NCBI GenBank assembly: GCA_020086605.1
Contig: JACBWW010000046.1
Coordinates: 3,721,279 to 3,785,278, forward strand
Reading direction: 5' to 3'
DNA length: 64,000 nt
Source: Lanius collurio
Taxonomy: Eukaryota; Chordata; Aves; Passeriformes; Laniidae
Shown one piece after another: positions 51,501 through 64,000 of this stretch. Each line of letters starts with the position of its first letter. Within the stretch, counting starts at the first letter, position 1. The notes below the pieces were generated by a model that worked only from the letters and a program-made list of their open reading frames with translations, made no database searches and was not told the origin of the DNA. Made by a program: the position numbers and the translations under genes.

Positions 51501-51868
51501 CTCCTGAGAAACCCAAGTCCTTCGTCCAGCTTCAGCCTGAGTGTCTGGGAGAGTCCTAGCTCATGGAAAGCTGGTGACCAGGGAAGACATCCAAAGGATT
51601 TCCCCATGGAGGTCACCAAAGACAGCTTGGAGGAGAAAATGCTTTTTTGTAAACAAAAGAGTAAATTCAGGCAAAAGGCTGCCAAGACTGGCACAGGAGC
51701 CTGCCTGAATTCCCTGGGGCTTCCCATTCCTTCTGGAAATACTCCCTTTGGAGTGGCAAGTTGGGAATTCTGTCCCTTTACATAAATTTGGCCTTTCCTC
51801 CCCACTGCTCCTCCTGATGTGTTTGACTGGAGTGTGACAGCCCTGACCAGAACCCAAACCATGTTGGA

Positions 51869-51926
51869 CAATCCCATGGGATGCAATCCCACGGGACACA
51901 ATCCCACGGGACACCATCCCACGTGT
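51869..51926. repeat. 15-base minisatellite, four imperfect copies
   Basis: The unit is approximately AATCCCACGGGACAC, repeated with small changes (CCCATGGGATGC, CCCACGGGACAC, CCCACGGGACAC, CCCACGTGTCCC). Each unit contains a CCCRYGGG partial palindrome. The 15-base period keeps open frames through the array, which explains the repetitive peptides predicted on the minus strand. Confidence 0.85.
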
Positions 51927-54900
51927 CCCTGTGCTGCAGCTGCTGCAGAAGCTTTTCCCTCGGAGTGCTGAGCAGCGAGCAGGGCCAGCAGGAGCGCACA
52001 GAGCAGGAGGTGGGGGGATATTTCTGCAGCTTTGCGTGCAGGCTCGCAGCCTCTTCTGGTTTCATGCAGCTGTGGCTAAACTGTCATGAGCTCCCCAGGT
52101 CTGCAGGCCACTGAGCTGTGACAGAAGTGTTGGTGTAATAGATAACGACCCTGATTAATTATTTGAGTGCCTCGGGGCCTTTCATGGGCTCAGCCCAGTG
52201 GGTAACGCAGTGGGGTGAGCTCTGCTTCACAGAGAGGATGAACAAACAGCAAGGGCTAAGATCCTTCTTAATTCTCCTTATTCCTCATGCTGGTCTTGGT
52301 CCCTTTGTCCCCAGCCCCTCATGTCACTGCTGGCTTGGCTTTGCTCTGGAGCTGCCTGTCCTGCTGAGAGCCCTCCCTGTGCAGAGCTCAGTCCCCTTCC
52401 TGTGTCCCAGCAGTGGATGCACCCGGGGCCACATCACAGCCCCCAGAACATCATCACGGATTTTAGGGTCTTTTAACCTTCCTAAAGACCACAGCAGTCC
52501 CAAATCCCTCCCTCTGGAGCGGCAGCAGGTTCTCAATCTGTTCCCTGTTCCACCTAGGGAGGGAAGCAGGGATGAATCCTGAGACCTCTCCCTATTTCTG
52601 TGCTTCCAGCCCCAGGCTTCAGCCCCTGGGCCCATCCCCAGACACATCCTGCCCTGGGCTTGGAGGATCCCAGCAGGGATCTGCTGGAGGGAAAGGACCA
52701 GTCCTGGATCCACAGGAGCACAATCCCAGCCTGGAATCAGCAGTCAGGGTGGTGGCAAGGAGAGGAAAGAGGACTCAACAGCGCAGACAGGACGCTGGTT
52801 TGCAGGAAAAGGAAGATTTTTAGGGGGCTGCTGGAAGGATGGAAGTTTGTGTGGGAGTGACCCAGGGTGTGCCTGTGGAAAAGTCTGGAAGCTGCAGAGC
52901 TGCCCAGCCCCCCGTCTTCCCACAGGGATGTTCAGCAGCTGTTCCACATAAACTTTTGCCACCTCAATACCCCCTAATGGCCCTGAGCAGCCTCACCTGG
53001 GGCTCCCCACGCCTGCCCACGGTTCCGTTTAAGCTCAGCCTGGATCCTTTTTCCCCTTCCTTACCTTGGGCATGCTTGGCTCTGACCCTGCCTCCAGCAC
53101 AGCCCATCCCTGTGCAGGCAGTTCCCTCTGGAATGAGCCCTTGGATGCACATTTGAATTTGTTTCCAGGCTGGGTTTTGACCCTGGCTCTTGGGGAATGT
53201 TTTGGGGACTTGTTGTAGCCTTATCTCCAGGCCTGGCTCTGTTCCCTTTTATTCCTGCCTGGAATGCCTGGATGGACCCTGGCCTGTTGATGGGATTGTT
53301 GATGGGATGAGCAGCCCCTCCAGGAGGGTTCCAGCTGAGGGATGTTCCCTGTGCCAGGGTTATCCATGGATCCCAGGGCTTCAGGGATCAGCCCCCTCGT
53401 GCTCCCTGGCAGCCTCCTGCTCAGCCCCAGGCTGTACCCAAATTCCTGAGGGGGCCTGGGGAGCTGCTTCCTCCCAAAGGAAGCTGTTGGAGCAAATAAT
53501 GGATTTGTAGGCTTTGAGGCTGGGTTAGAGGGGGAAATGTTAGGATTTGGAGGGGATGCAGGCCTTGTACAAGGTGTTGGTGCTTCCCACATGTTCCCAA
53601 GGAAAAGGAAAATATCTTATGATTTCAGCTCCTCAATTTCACTTTCCATGAGCTGCCAAAATCCTTTTTGGCTCTGACCTGGCACATCTGGCATGAAAGT
53701 TAAAGCAGGGCCCCTTCTCCTTCAATCCAGGGCCTATCCTGATTTTTTTTTTCCCCTTTCAAGCATGAAACCCCCAATAATGGGGTGATGTAGCTCCCCC
53801 TTCTTCCCAGGCATCCATTTCTTGCTCCCTGGAGTTCATCCCAAATTCAGACACTTGTATTTCCAGGGTAAATAATTTCTCTGACAATGAATTTTCAGCT
53901 TCTTGGGCTGAAAGTGCTATTTTAAGTTTCTTTTTCAGCTCCAAGCTCTGCCTAAATAGACTTTCCCTGCCTGAAAATGTGCCTTCAGAGCAGGAAGGAA
54001 CTTGGCTTTGTGAAGATTTATGGCCCTTTTAACCTCATTATGGGACTATTTGTAACAATCAGCTTCAGTTCCACTTGAGATAGTAAAATTTCTGTAAGCC
54101 CTTATTTGCCCCAGGCTAGAAGGTATCAGCTACTGGAAAGCAATGAAATGAAGGAATTTATCCATATAAAACGTTGCAAATGTGCTGTTAAAATCTGGAT
54201 CCTGTCTTGAGTTTTTAATGCGGGAGCGTAAGGATGTGGAGCTGGGAATAAAATGGAGGTGGAGAAGAAATAGAAGAAAATGCTCATTGCTAAAAATATC
54301 AAAAGCAACAAAACAATCACAAAAAAAAAATCCACTTGAGGTGGTTTTAAATGAACTTTTAGTATTTTCTGGCTGAAATGAAAACAAGAGTGAAAAAGTG
54401 TAGGGAAAGCAGCAGAAGATTTGAGAGGAGGAAAAGATGTTTTATTGAAACAAAGAACCTGATGGAATTTTGATACAAAGCACTTTCCTCGCTTTTGGTG
54501 TGACACTTTTCTATCCAACCTGAATTTCTTTTAGCAGTAAATACAAACCTGGGGAGTTTAAGGAAAGATTTCCCTCAGCAAGGGCTGCGTTTCTCCCTTT
54601 CTCCTTCCTCTCTGCAGCTGCTGGTTTAATTAAAAATAGATTTCAAGGGGGGCTGATAATGGAGTCCTTTCCAACTCAGGAGAATCCATGACACAGTTCA
54701 TCTCCCAGAATTTATCTGGGACATCCAATGTCATTATCAATGCTTTCAATTCAGAATTAAGTAACTTTCCAAATGGTGTGAGGGTGGGGAGGAGACAGAG
54801 TTTTGTTCTGCAAACCTCAAAACAGAAATAAATTTGCTTGGGCTGACACTTTAACAGGTGTTTTTGGTGTCTTGGTTTGGGGTATTTTTTACTTTTAGCC

Positions 54901-55867
54901 ACTTCAGCTTTGAAGGTCAGGGTTTCACATCAGCTTTCCATGGGAAATGGGATGATTTTCAGGCTGTGTCTGCTAGGGATGTTCCTGATTTACTGTGGAC
55001 TTGTGAACACAGCAAAAGTTCAGCCTTTTTATGTCCATAAACTGTTTTGTAATGGTTTGAAAAATCTGTTCTAATGACCAAGGGATCTTGGGTTCCTTTG
55101 AGGGCAAGGACACTCTGGGTAAAGGGGTTAATGAGGAAAGGCACTAAAAAAAGCACCTGGATTTTTAGGGTCTCACACTCATTCCCAGAATTTCCACACT
55201 GCCTCCTGTGGCATTGTGGCTCTGCCACCTCAGTGCCAAGGGGGGACTCTGAACTGCAGCTTTGAAGCAATTTGAGATCCGTGAGCAATTTCTCATGGCA
55301 AGGAGGGAAAGTGGTGGGAAGGGAGGTGGAAAACTGGCCCAGCTGGGATTTGTTCCACACCTGAGCCTCACCCTCAGGTCTGACCCAGGATGGGGATGGC
55401 AGGAGAAGAGGAGTTTGTGTGAGGAGTGGGTTAATAGTTGGATTTAGGGTAGCTCTGGGTGATTTTTTGTGCCCTGACCATCCTTCTGTGGATTCTCTCG
55501 GTGCCACTTGAGAGGAGGCTTTGCTCCACACCCTGAGGGAGTGCAGCAGTGCTGTTGGGGGGAAACTTTCTTTCTGTAGGGATATTTTAGATCTTGTTGG
55601 GACAAACAACTTAAGCTGCTTGGAGAAATAAATCCACATCAAACACTGGTGCCAGGGAGTAGCTGATGTTCCAGGATGAGCTGAAGGGCTTGCAGAGCTG
55701 TTTTCACCCCCACTCTGGGCTGCTTAAAAGTTCTTTTTCTTGCCTGGAGGGTTTCCCTCTGGATGTGGGATGGCAGCAGGTGCCTCAACACTGCTTGCAC
55801 CAGGTAATTTTGGGAGTCATGGAAAACAAACTCCTAAAAACAAACTTTGGCAGGCTGAAAGTGTTGG

Positions 55868-56250
55868 GGGTGTCCAGTCTGGAGAGGAGAAGCTCCAGGG
55901 TGACCTCAGAGCCCCTTCCAGCACTTAAAGGAGCTCCAAGAGAGCTGGAGGGGGACTTGGGACAAGGGATGGACAGACAGGACAAGAGGGAATGGCTTTA
56001 AGCTGAAGAAGGGAAGGCTTAGATGGGATATTGGGAAGGAATTCCTGCCTGTGAGGATGGGGAGGCCCTGGCACAGGGTGCCCAGAGAAGCTGTGGCTGC
56101 CCCATCCCTGGCAGTGTCCAAGGCCAGGCTGGATGGGCTTGGAGCAACCTGGGGCAGTGGGAGGTGTCCCTGCCCGTGGCAGGGGGGGGGAGTGGGATCA
56201 TCTTTAAGGTCTCATCCAACCCAAACCATTCCAGCACTCTCTAATTCTAA
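55868..56250 (+). mobile_element. CR1-type LINE fragment with ORF2 tail, forward orientation
   Basis: It includes the end of the reverse-transcriptase region (GTCTGGAGAGGAGAAGCTCC, GCTGGAGGGGGACTTGGGAC, ACAGGACAAGAGGGAATGGC) followed by the 3' part (AGATGGGATATTGGGAAGGA, AGAGAAGCTGTGGCTGCCCC, GTCTCATCCAACCCAAACC). At about 380 bases it is, with 8684-9175, one of the two longest CR1 copies. A G8 run interrupts it near 56182-56189. Confidence 0.9.
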
Positions 56251-59200
56251 TCCTTTCCTCTGCAGTAGCCTGTAAGAGATAAAGGATTTATCCCCCTGTG
56301 CCTTAACCTCTCCCTTTCCCTTATACAAATGCAATCCATCCCTTATTTCCCCCCTTTAATTAATTTCTGCCCTTATCCCTGACACTGTTGGGTTTCCCCC
56401 CGGGGCTGTGCTGGGCCTTTGAGTCTCAGTGGGATTTGGGCAGGATGGGGCTTCCCCTGCAGATAGCACCGGGCTTTGACTGACACTCAGTCTGGAGCTC
56501 GGGGCACTGCCGTGGCCAAAGCCACTCCTGGCACGGCAATAACAAACCTTTCATCCAAGGAATCTGTCAGTGCTGGAATAAAGAATATGTCCCAGGGGAA
56601 CAGGGCCCTCAAAGCAGCTGGAGGGGGAGAAATGTGAATAAATGGCAGAGGATTTGCAGCGTCTCGGGCTGCCTGAGATAAGCAGCTTTTGGATGAGCTG
56701 GTTTGGAAGAGCCCCCATGAATTTTTTTTTTTCCTTATCTTCCCTCTACTCACAGGGCTCATGTGGATGCTTTTCCTACAAAATGCCCTCAGTTTTTTTC
56801 TGACAGGGGATGAATTTACGGAAGGCAGCTCTTTCTGCTGTGTTTTCCTGGTTCCCGTGAGCTCCAAGGAGGTTTTTCGTGTCCCGCGGCTGCCCTCTGG
56901 TGCTCTCCAAACCCCGAGCAGGTCCCTGGGTATCACTCAGCAGATTTTCATCGAGATTTCACAGCCTGCAGCTACCGAGAGCTTGTTTCATGTTGCTTCT
57001 CTTGTGCCATTACTGCATTTGAAAGTATAATTTAGGACTTAAATGAACAAGCCCTAACAAAGGCACCATTTTGTTATAACAAGATTTTTTCCCCCTAAAA
57101 TGTGGTTTCTTACAACCACATTTGTGTTCTTCATTAAAAATTCACAGTTTCTGCACCCCTTTCCTTCTGATTTAACATTTCTTGTTGTCTTTTTTTATAC
57201 ATTTAATAATTCTGTGATGCGCTGAGCTTCACACAGGAAAAAAAACCCACAAGAAGTGGCTCCTTTCTTTAATTGGGCAGGAATTAAAGCTCTGCTCCTT
57301 TGAGTGAGACAATGCTTTTGGTCCAGAAAGCCAAGCAATCAATTAAGGAATCTGGGAGCACCTTGGATTTGCCCTTTCAAGGTGACTGAAATAAGAGGCA
57401 AAAAGCCTGTGAAATTCAAGGCTTAAAAGTGCAACTTTTGTCCCTGAGTGTGCACATTTATCTAACTGTGAATAAAAAATGTTTTCTGGCAGAAGGGGGG
57501 GGGGAAGCTCCATAAAAGAGCATGTTCCTGCTTTTCTAAACCCCAGAGAAGAACTGATGGTGTGGATGGAATTATTTATCACTGGAGAAAGATCTCCTTG
57601 TGCTCAGAACCCAAATCATCACTTGGGTAAAATCAAGGAGCATCCTTTGGCACCCTCAGGGGTCAGACTTTTACAAAAACTGCCCTAAAAAAAGAAAAGG
57701 TCAGCAGAATTTTGAGAGCTGTCCTTTGGGAAAGCCAGCAGGGATTTGTGCCTGCCTTGGGGAGAGTCCTGAAAACCCCAGGATGTTGGAATCCAGGTCT
57801 CAGCCCAGCACTTCTCACCCTGAAAAGGTTAATTAATGAGGCCCATGTCCTAATGACAGCAAGGACAGAGCTACCAGTCCCTCCCAGCCCTTGGAGTTTG
57901 ACACCAAATTCCTGCAGCAGGAGGAGCAGGTCAGGGGAGGCACTTGTGCCTTCTGGGAACTGGGGCAAGCAAAGCCCCAGCGCTCCCCTGGAGCCCTGGC
58001 CACCTTCCAGTCCCCTGGGTGGGAAAAAATATTGATTGAAACTCGCCAAAACCTCCTTCCCAGCATCGCTAAAAGGGGTTTCAAATGGTCCTGGTTTCTA
58101 AGGTTTAGCATTAATTTCTTGTTTCAGTGTGTGATCTGCCAATTAAATACGCTGTGCTTTAGGGGATAGGAGTTTGATTTGCTGTGAAGCACAAGGCACA
58201 TCCCTGATAAATCCCTACTTTTCCAAGTCTAGGAGTGGTGCACCCCTCACCTGCAGACTGCAGCACACACGGTGGGGAGGGGGGAAATCAGCATCTCTGA
58301 GTAGTGGAATTATGATTTGTCACCCCCTGAAGCTTTGCTGGGCAGAAAGAGGAGAAAATCCTTGGAGAGGGGGACTGGCAGGATGTGGGGTTAGGGAACA
58401 GCCCCTTCTCCCTGGAAGCAGCTGCTGAGTCTGGGAGAGCTGCAGGGAAGGAGGTTTGGGTGGGAGTGGGGTGTCACTCACCCATCCTTGGCTGTCAAGC
58501 CTTCCTAATGGATCCAGGATCTGGGTCCTGAGGAGTTTAGAGATGGGACTGGGGCTGTGGGGCTGCACAGCACCCAGGTCCAGAAAGTCTTCAGAAAAAG
58601 GATTCTGCAGAAAATGGGGTGTGGGGATGCTGCTGAGCCAGGGAGCTGCCTGAGCCCTGAGCGATTTCAAAGGAAATCAGCAGTTGCCTCCCCAGCAATC
58701 TGCTCTGTGGAGTCTGACTCCACTAATCAGTTTAATGAGGAGAGGTGTTGTAAATTTGTAGTAGCAGCAGCTCATAGCGTTCTGCTTAGCAGAGCTATGC
58801 CAGGGTCTCACAGCTTTGTGCCTGGGAATTATTTAGGAAGCAGTGGTGGGAGGTTTTGACCTGCCCCTGTAGCCCCAAATCCCCCCAAATGCTGCACCTT
58901 GTTTTATTGGCAGAGGCACTGCTGTGTTTTTAATTCCTGCCTCGTTACCCCAGCACAGTCATTTCTGCAGCAGGGAACAGGGTGGGCTGTGGGTGCTTTT
59001 TGGTCTGAGAAACACCTGTGTAGGAGGTGATATCACCAGTGATCCTGGGCCTCAGAGCCTCTGCCCTTTGCCTGGTGCCTGGGAGAGGCAGTTTCAGCAT
59101 GTGAGAGATGGGCTGACTGTGACAACATGACTCATGCTGCTTTAAGTTACTTTGCATTTTATGCTTTGTTTGGGGGTTTTCTTCCCTATCTGTCCTACAT

Positions 59201-62200
59201 CACCTTCCTCCTCTGCCCTGTTATATTTGCTCCCAGGCAGCTCTGTCCTTCCCTCTAGTTCTTAGAGGCTTCCTTTTATCTCTTTATTTTTACACCTTCA
59301 TGTCTTTCCCCCAGCTGTCTGCACATTCTCTTTTCATCTCTATCCATTGTTCCTTGTATCCTCCATTCCCTTGGGATCACAGAAGGACTTTGAACTCTGT
59401 CTCCTCTATTTTTTAATTAGGTAAAGCCTTCAGCCCATCTTAGCTGATCCCAGGCTCTGATTTTTCACACAGGGTATCACGTTTAACCAGTAAAATCAAG
59501 CTCGGGGTAGGTTGAGGAGATGTTTGGGGGGCAGCAAGTGCCAGGCAACATCCAGGTGGATTTCCAAGGGCAGGTGGATGCTGGAAAGGCAGGACTAGGG
59601 CTGCTCATACCTTTGGAAGTGCCCCAAGGCACTGTGAGCAGGACCTGCCTGGAGCAGGTGACATCCCTGTGCCCCCAGGACACAAACACAGGCTCCTGAT
59701 GAACCTGCTCCTTCCCAGGGTCCCACTCCAGACCACAGGAGGAAGCATTGGGATGACCTTCCAGCCTGACCCCGGCTGATGAGCCCTGCAGAGCTCCAGG
59801 AGCATCCCCTGCCCACAGATCCCTGATCACATCCCACTCCCCGTGAGCTTGGTGCCCTTGGGTCACAGGAGAGGAGTCAGAGCCTCTTGCTGAGCATGCA
59901 AAGCCCCATTTTGGGTGTGCCATGTTTGAGTTGGTCATGGAAGCTGCAAGAAAAGGTGATTCCTGTTCCAGAGTCTTATCTGAGATGGGATAATTTGCAT
60001 TTCTGTTTGTTGTGGTGTCTCCTGAGCCATCCCAGTGACATGAGAGAACTGGTGAAGGGACGTGGGAATGTGCTGAGTTATCCCCAAGCCCTGTACCAGG
60101 CATTTTAACCTCAGTTCTCACTTGAAATGTGCACCAGAGTGTCAAAGCCCAGAGAGAAACACCGAGAGTGCCAAGAAATCAAAGTTTTGCTATTTTGAAA
60201 TCATTTCAGAGCTCTTGTCTTGAGCTCCAACACCAAATCCAACGTGGCAGTGCTGGTTTGGCATCTCCAGGCCGGGCAGGCTGATGGCTGTGGCTGGATC
60301 TGTGGGCACCCAGAGTGACCCAGGGCACAGCTGGATGTTCACAGCCTCCTTCCCACTGCTGGATTTGACTTGAGCTGGGTTTTTGGAGGGGAAGAACAGG
60401 ATTGTCACCAGTGTGTCCGTGAAAGCCTCTGTGCAGGGGGCCCTGTGCAGGTGCAGGGGTGGTTTGGTGCTCCAGGTGTCCAAAGTGCAGGAATCTGCAG
60501 ACTCTGGATTCGTGGATTTCTGGTTTGGTTGTACAGCTCCGTGTCCAGGGGGGGTTGTTGTTGTTTTGAGGGAAAATTTTCTGTGTCATTTCCATGGTTT
60601 GGGAAAACCCAGAATGTGGGTAAGGGCTGGGCTGAGTCCTGGCAGCTCAGGGCCACCCAGCAGAGCTCCCTAAGGTTGTTTATCCCTCAGGATTTGGGGA
60701 TGGTTTCAGGATCCCTCTGAAGCCTGTGCTGGGGTCACAGCAGTCCCATGGCACAGCTCCGAGCTGAGGCCACTGCTGGGCTGTGTTCAAAACCAAATTA
60801 ATTTGGGCAGCAGTGAGGGTTGCTTTTCTTCTTTTCTGTGTATTTCTAAACAATCAGTACAAATTCCAGTCCTCCAGTTAACAGAGAAAATCTGGATTAT
60901 TTGAAGGAAAATCAGGTTTCTGTCAGCAACCTGCCCTGGTCCTTCCTCTGTCCCTCAGTGTGACTACAAAATAGAACTGCCTTGACATCAGGGGCTAGGG
61001 CAGAGAAGATTAATTAAAAGTATTTCTGCAAGATGCCCTCGAAAATAAATCCTCATTTGCTGTCTTGCCCTGTATCTTCACCAGAAAGATTTCCATTTCT
61101 CCTCTTGCATTAGGAAGCACGAGTGTTGAGTGGTGTGTGCATACACAGGCAGTGGGAGCAGACCAAGAATGGGCAGCTCCTAAAAAGAAGGATTTTCACA
61201 TTGGATGTTCACCTTAGAACGGTTTTTACTTTGAGCCCAAGTAAAAAAAAGTTGTTCTTGGGTGTTTGGCAGCAGCTTTGCTGCAGAAGTCACTAATCAG
61301 CTATTTAAATAATGCCCTTTCCCCCTTGCCAGCTTTTCCTGCTTAAAAAGAGTTGCTATGGGAATTCCAACTTGCCATAGGATTAGAGTTTGACTGTGAA
61401 TCAAGAAACAAAGGGGACTGGGTTTTTATCTGAATACACATCTTCAGCAGTGATCACTTGTAATCAAAATTCCTCCCCTGATTTCCTGCTGGAGACTCCA
61501 GGCTGGCTGCAGGACAAGCAGAACTCACACGAGTGATTTTTGGTCGCTATGGAGCTGAGAATAAACAGCCTTTTTCTTAGGATGGTCTCCAAAATACCAC
61601 TGGGGCTTGCTGGCTAACACACAGTTCAACCCCTGAGTTATTTGCATCCCCTTGTGTTTTGATTTATCCTGCATCTCCTTAGTTGAAATGTTCATTTCCA
61701 TGTGGGGATGGAGCTTCCTTCCTATTTCAGGATCAGAAATCTGCACTTGCTGACAGCTTTTTTTTTCCTGAGGAATTAAGTGGCAGCCTCTGAGATCCCG
61801 TGGGGAATGTTGGGATGCTGAGCCCCAGTGCTACCTGGGCAGGTGGAGGTTTGGGAAGAACTAAGTGATGAAAAAGTAGAGAAATAACTGAGGTGGAAGG
61901 ATTTTTTTCCCCCTGGTAGGAGGCTGCAGTTGGGCTCTGCTGTTCCAGGAAGAGCAAGATGTGACCTTGAGCTGCCCAATCTGCCTGGGTGTGATAAACC
62001 CCCTCAGGTCTGGCTTAGAGAGTGTTACAAAGCTGAGCCACAGCTTTCAGCAGCTCCAGGAGGTGCCTGCAGGCCTCTCCCAGAGCCCAAAAATGAGCTG
62101 AATTCTTCCTGGGAATGCATCCTTCAAACTGGGACAGGCTCAGCTCATCCAGTGCATGTCACTGATCCAGAGAGACACCAGGCCTGGCTCTGGGCTTCAT

Positions 62201-62864
62201 CCAGAGCTTATTGCAAAAAGCAAAAAAGAGAGGGGGGGAAAAAGGAGTAAAATATGCTGGATATATTTTCCTAAGAGAGTGCTGTGGAATAGGATCTTTC
62301 ACTTCAAACCCTGCAAGGAAAGGAAGTGAATTTGATCTCTGCTCCTTGCCTAGAGCCCTTAGGTTGCTTTCTGGAGCAGCTGAGGGAGATAAAGCCAGGA
62401 AAAATAGATCCTGTTGTAGGCATTGGTCTCCCCCTGCTCCAGCTGCAAGTGCATTTTCCAGCCTCAGCAGAGGAGATTTTCCTGCTGGAGCTGTGAAACG
62501 GAGCTGATTTTATTGGGAACTGCTTTAAATCTCCCAGCTTCTCCATTTTCCCCTGAAATACTGAGCAGGAGAGCAAAGGGAAGGGGCAGCCCAGGAGAGG
62601 TGTGAAAATCCTGCTGCTGCACAAGTCCCTGTTTGCTCTGAGCCTGCATGGTGCTGGCTTGGGATTTCCTGTTTGGGGCAGGGAGAGAGCTCTGGGGTGA
62701 TCTCTGTTACCAGCTAAAGGTCATGTGTAAGGGTGAGGCAGCTGAGCCAAGGAGCTCTGCAGGAATCAGGGAGAGGGCACAGGCTGCTGCTCCCGAGGGG
62801 GGAAGCTCTGGCACATCCCATGGAGCAGAGCCTGTGTCCCCCTTGGAGGATCCCAGGATTGCTG

Positions 62865-62975
62865 GGGATCGATGGGGCCTTAAAGCCCATCTCGTTCCAT
62901 GGGCAGGGACACTTCCAGAGCCCAGGCTGCTCCAAGGCCTGCCCAACATGGCTCCTTCTGTAAAGCATCCAGGGA
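62865..62975 (-). mobile_element. Degenerate CR1-type 3' fragment, reverse orientation
   Basis: GGGGCCTTAAAGCCCATC, CCATGGGCAGGGACACTTCC and CAGGCTGCTCCAAGGCCTGC keep the reverse-complement CR1 order but with deletions. No terminal repeats remain. Confidence 0.65.
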
Positions 62976-64000
62976 GCACGTCTGGCTGGGATGGGGATTT
63001 TAACAGCTCTTATTTCCCAGACAGCTCCTGTCAGTGGGTACTCTTGGAGTCTCCCTAAATACAGAGATGTAAAGATTGAACAGAGCTGCTTCTGAGAGCT
63101 CCTACATGTGAGATGAGAGCCTGAACTCGAGGGTAACTCCAGCTCTTGTCCACTCCACACACCACAGATTTCTCTGCCAATCAGGGATTTTTCCATCCCC
63201 CTGTGATGTAGATCCATTTGTAGCATTTTCCTTGTACCAAGAAGTCCTTTTTGAGCCCTGGTACCCCAGTGTGTCCTTTCCTGTGAGCATTCCCATGGCT
63301 GGCTGCCCTGCAGCACACTTTCCTGGGGCCAGGCTCCACAGAATCCCTGCCAGCTCTAATCTGCAGCTCAAGTGACTTGGCACCCAATTCCCACAAAGCC
63401 CCTTGGCATCCTACACCTCTGTACACATCCCAGATACTCAAATTTATCTTTCCCTGATTAAGGCTTGTCTGTTGGGGAGTTGCTGCAGATGTTTCTTTAT
63501 TTAAACTGTGCTGGATGAAGGGAAGGAAGGAGAGAGAGCCCCCTGAGGAGGAAGGAGATGTTTCACAGTGTCCTTTACTCTGCAGCAACCCCAGTGCCAG
63601 GAAAACCTGTCCATTGCTCATAATTCTTTTTGTCTCATTTGTTCTTCCCTCCTACTCCCCTCTCCAAAAAAAAAAAGAAGCAGGAATTCCTGCTTCCTTC
63701 CTTCCTTCCTAATTAAATCTCCCTGCCTGTAACCAAGGAGGTCTATCCATGTGATCAGATGATGGTTGGATCAGCTCAGCAGGAAATTTGGTAGGAAAAT
63801 ACAGCTCCAGCATCTTAGCAGGGTTTATTTTTAGGGCTCGTGTGCTCGTTGAACTCCGGGATGCAAAGTGCCAGACTCCCATTGTTGTCAGATGGCTCCT
63901 GTCCCACCAGGCTGGGTCAAACCTGTGACTCACAGGAGAGGGGGAATGGCTTTGGCAATGCTCTGGGATTTTTTTCTCTCCTCCAGTGTAAGATGTCAAT

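Larger units (their letters stand above)
43401..64000. other. 20-kb gene-poor region at the right end
   Basis: I find no exon with conserved protein motifs and no RNA gene. CR1 fragments, one minisatellite (51869-51926), mononucleotide runs (G near 57497; T runs near 53740 and 56720) and a TTCC run near 63692-63708 are the identifiable content. Several minus-strand frames of 200-230 codons (54959-55642, 59483-60145, 62714-63316) lack domains, and the last overlaps a CR1 remnant. In other vertebrates the next receptor gene of the block is LPAR4; it is not in this window. Confidence 0.5.

Noticed and set aside
54959..55642. 227-codon minus-strand frame
   Set aside because: No conserved motif or splice context. 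It could be chance in a low-stop stretch.
59483..60145. 220-codon minus-strand frame
   Set aside because: Serine-, glycine- and tryptophan-containing low-information sequence without a domain. No splice or promoter context.

Overview
This is vertebrate, almost certainly avian, genomic DNA: split genes with GT/AG introns, long gene-poor spacers, scattered CpG-rich patches, and more than a dozen truncated CR1-type LINE 3' ends in both orientations, the typical bird repeat. No bacterial, phage or viral gene organisation is present. Gene content and order (ITM2A, GPR174, two P2RY10-type receptors) match the conserved block found on human Xq21, read in the opposite direction. In birds that block should lie on chromosome 4 or 4A; this last point is inference.

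Layout. Positions 1-6050 hold the 3' part of ITM2A on the plus strand: the end of a transmembrane exon, four more coding exons, and a 3' UTR ending at an AATAAA. Then comes about 8.5 kb without a gene, containing several CR1 fragments and an unexplained CpG island at 13.1-13.45 kb. From 14.6 to 38.4 kb there are three intact class A receptor genes, all on the minus strand and each with a single-exon coding region: GPR174 (15955-16929), a P2RY10B-like paralogue (27081-28196) and P2RY10 (37384-38406). ITM2A and the receptors are therefore convergent. From 38.4 kb to the end (about 25 kb) I see no protein-coding gene, only CR1 fragments, short tandem repeats and one exon-like CpG-rich patch at 43.2-43.4 kb.

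How the genes relate. GPR174, P2RY10 and mouse P2ry10b belong to the lysophosphatidylserine receptor group expressed in lymphocytes, so the three receptors form a tandem receptor cluster. The two P2RY10 copies share a 168-bp stretch (TM1-TM2) with one mismatch, while other parts of the same genes are near 85% identical. This points to gene conversion. CpG-rich or CRE-containing patches 3-5 kb upstream of each receptor, two of them with good minus-strand splice donors, are candidate promoters with 5' non-coding exons. ITM2A is a BRICHOS membrane protein linked to the cluster only by conserved position.

Nothing here looks like a wholly new biological system. The best leads are the conversion tract, the intact P2RY10B copy with its C-terminal extension, the overlapping upstream ORFs in receptor leaders, and the orphan CpG island.
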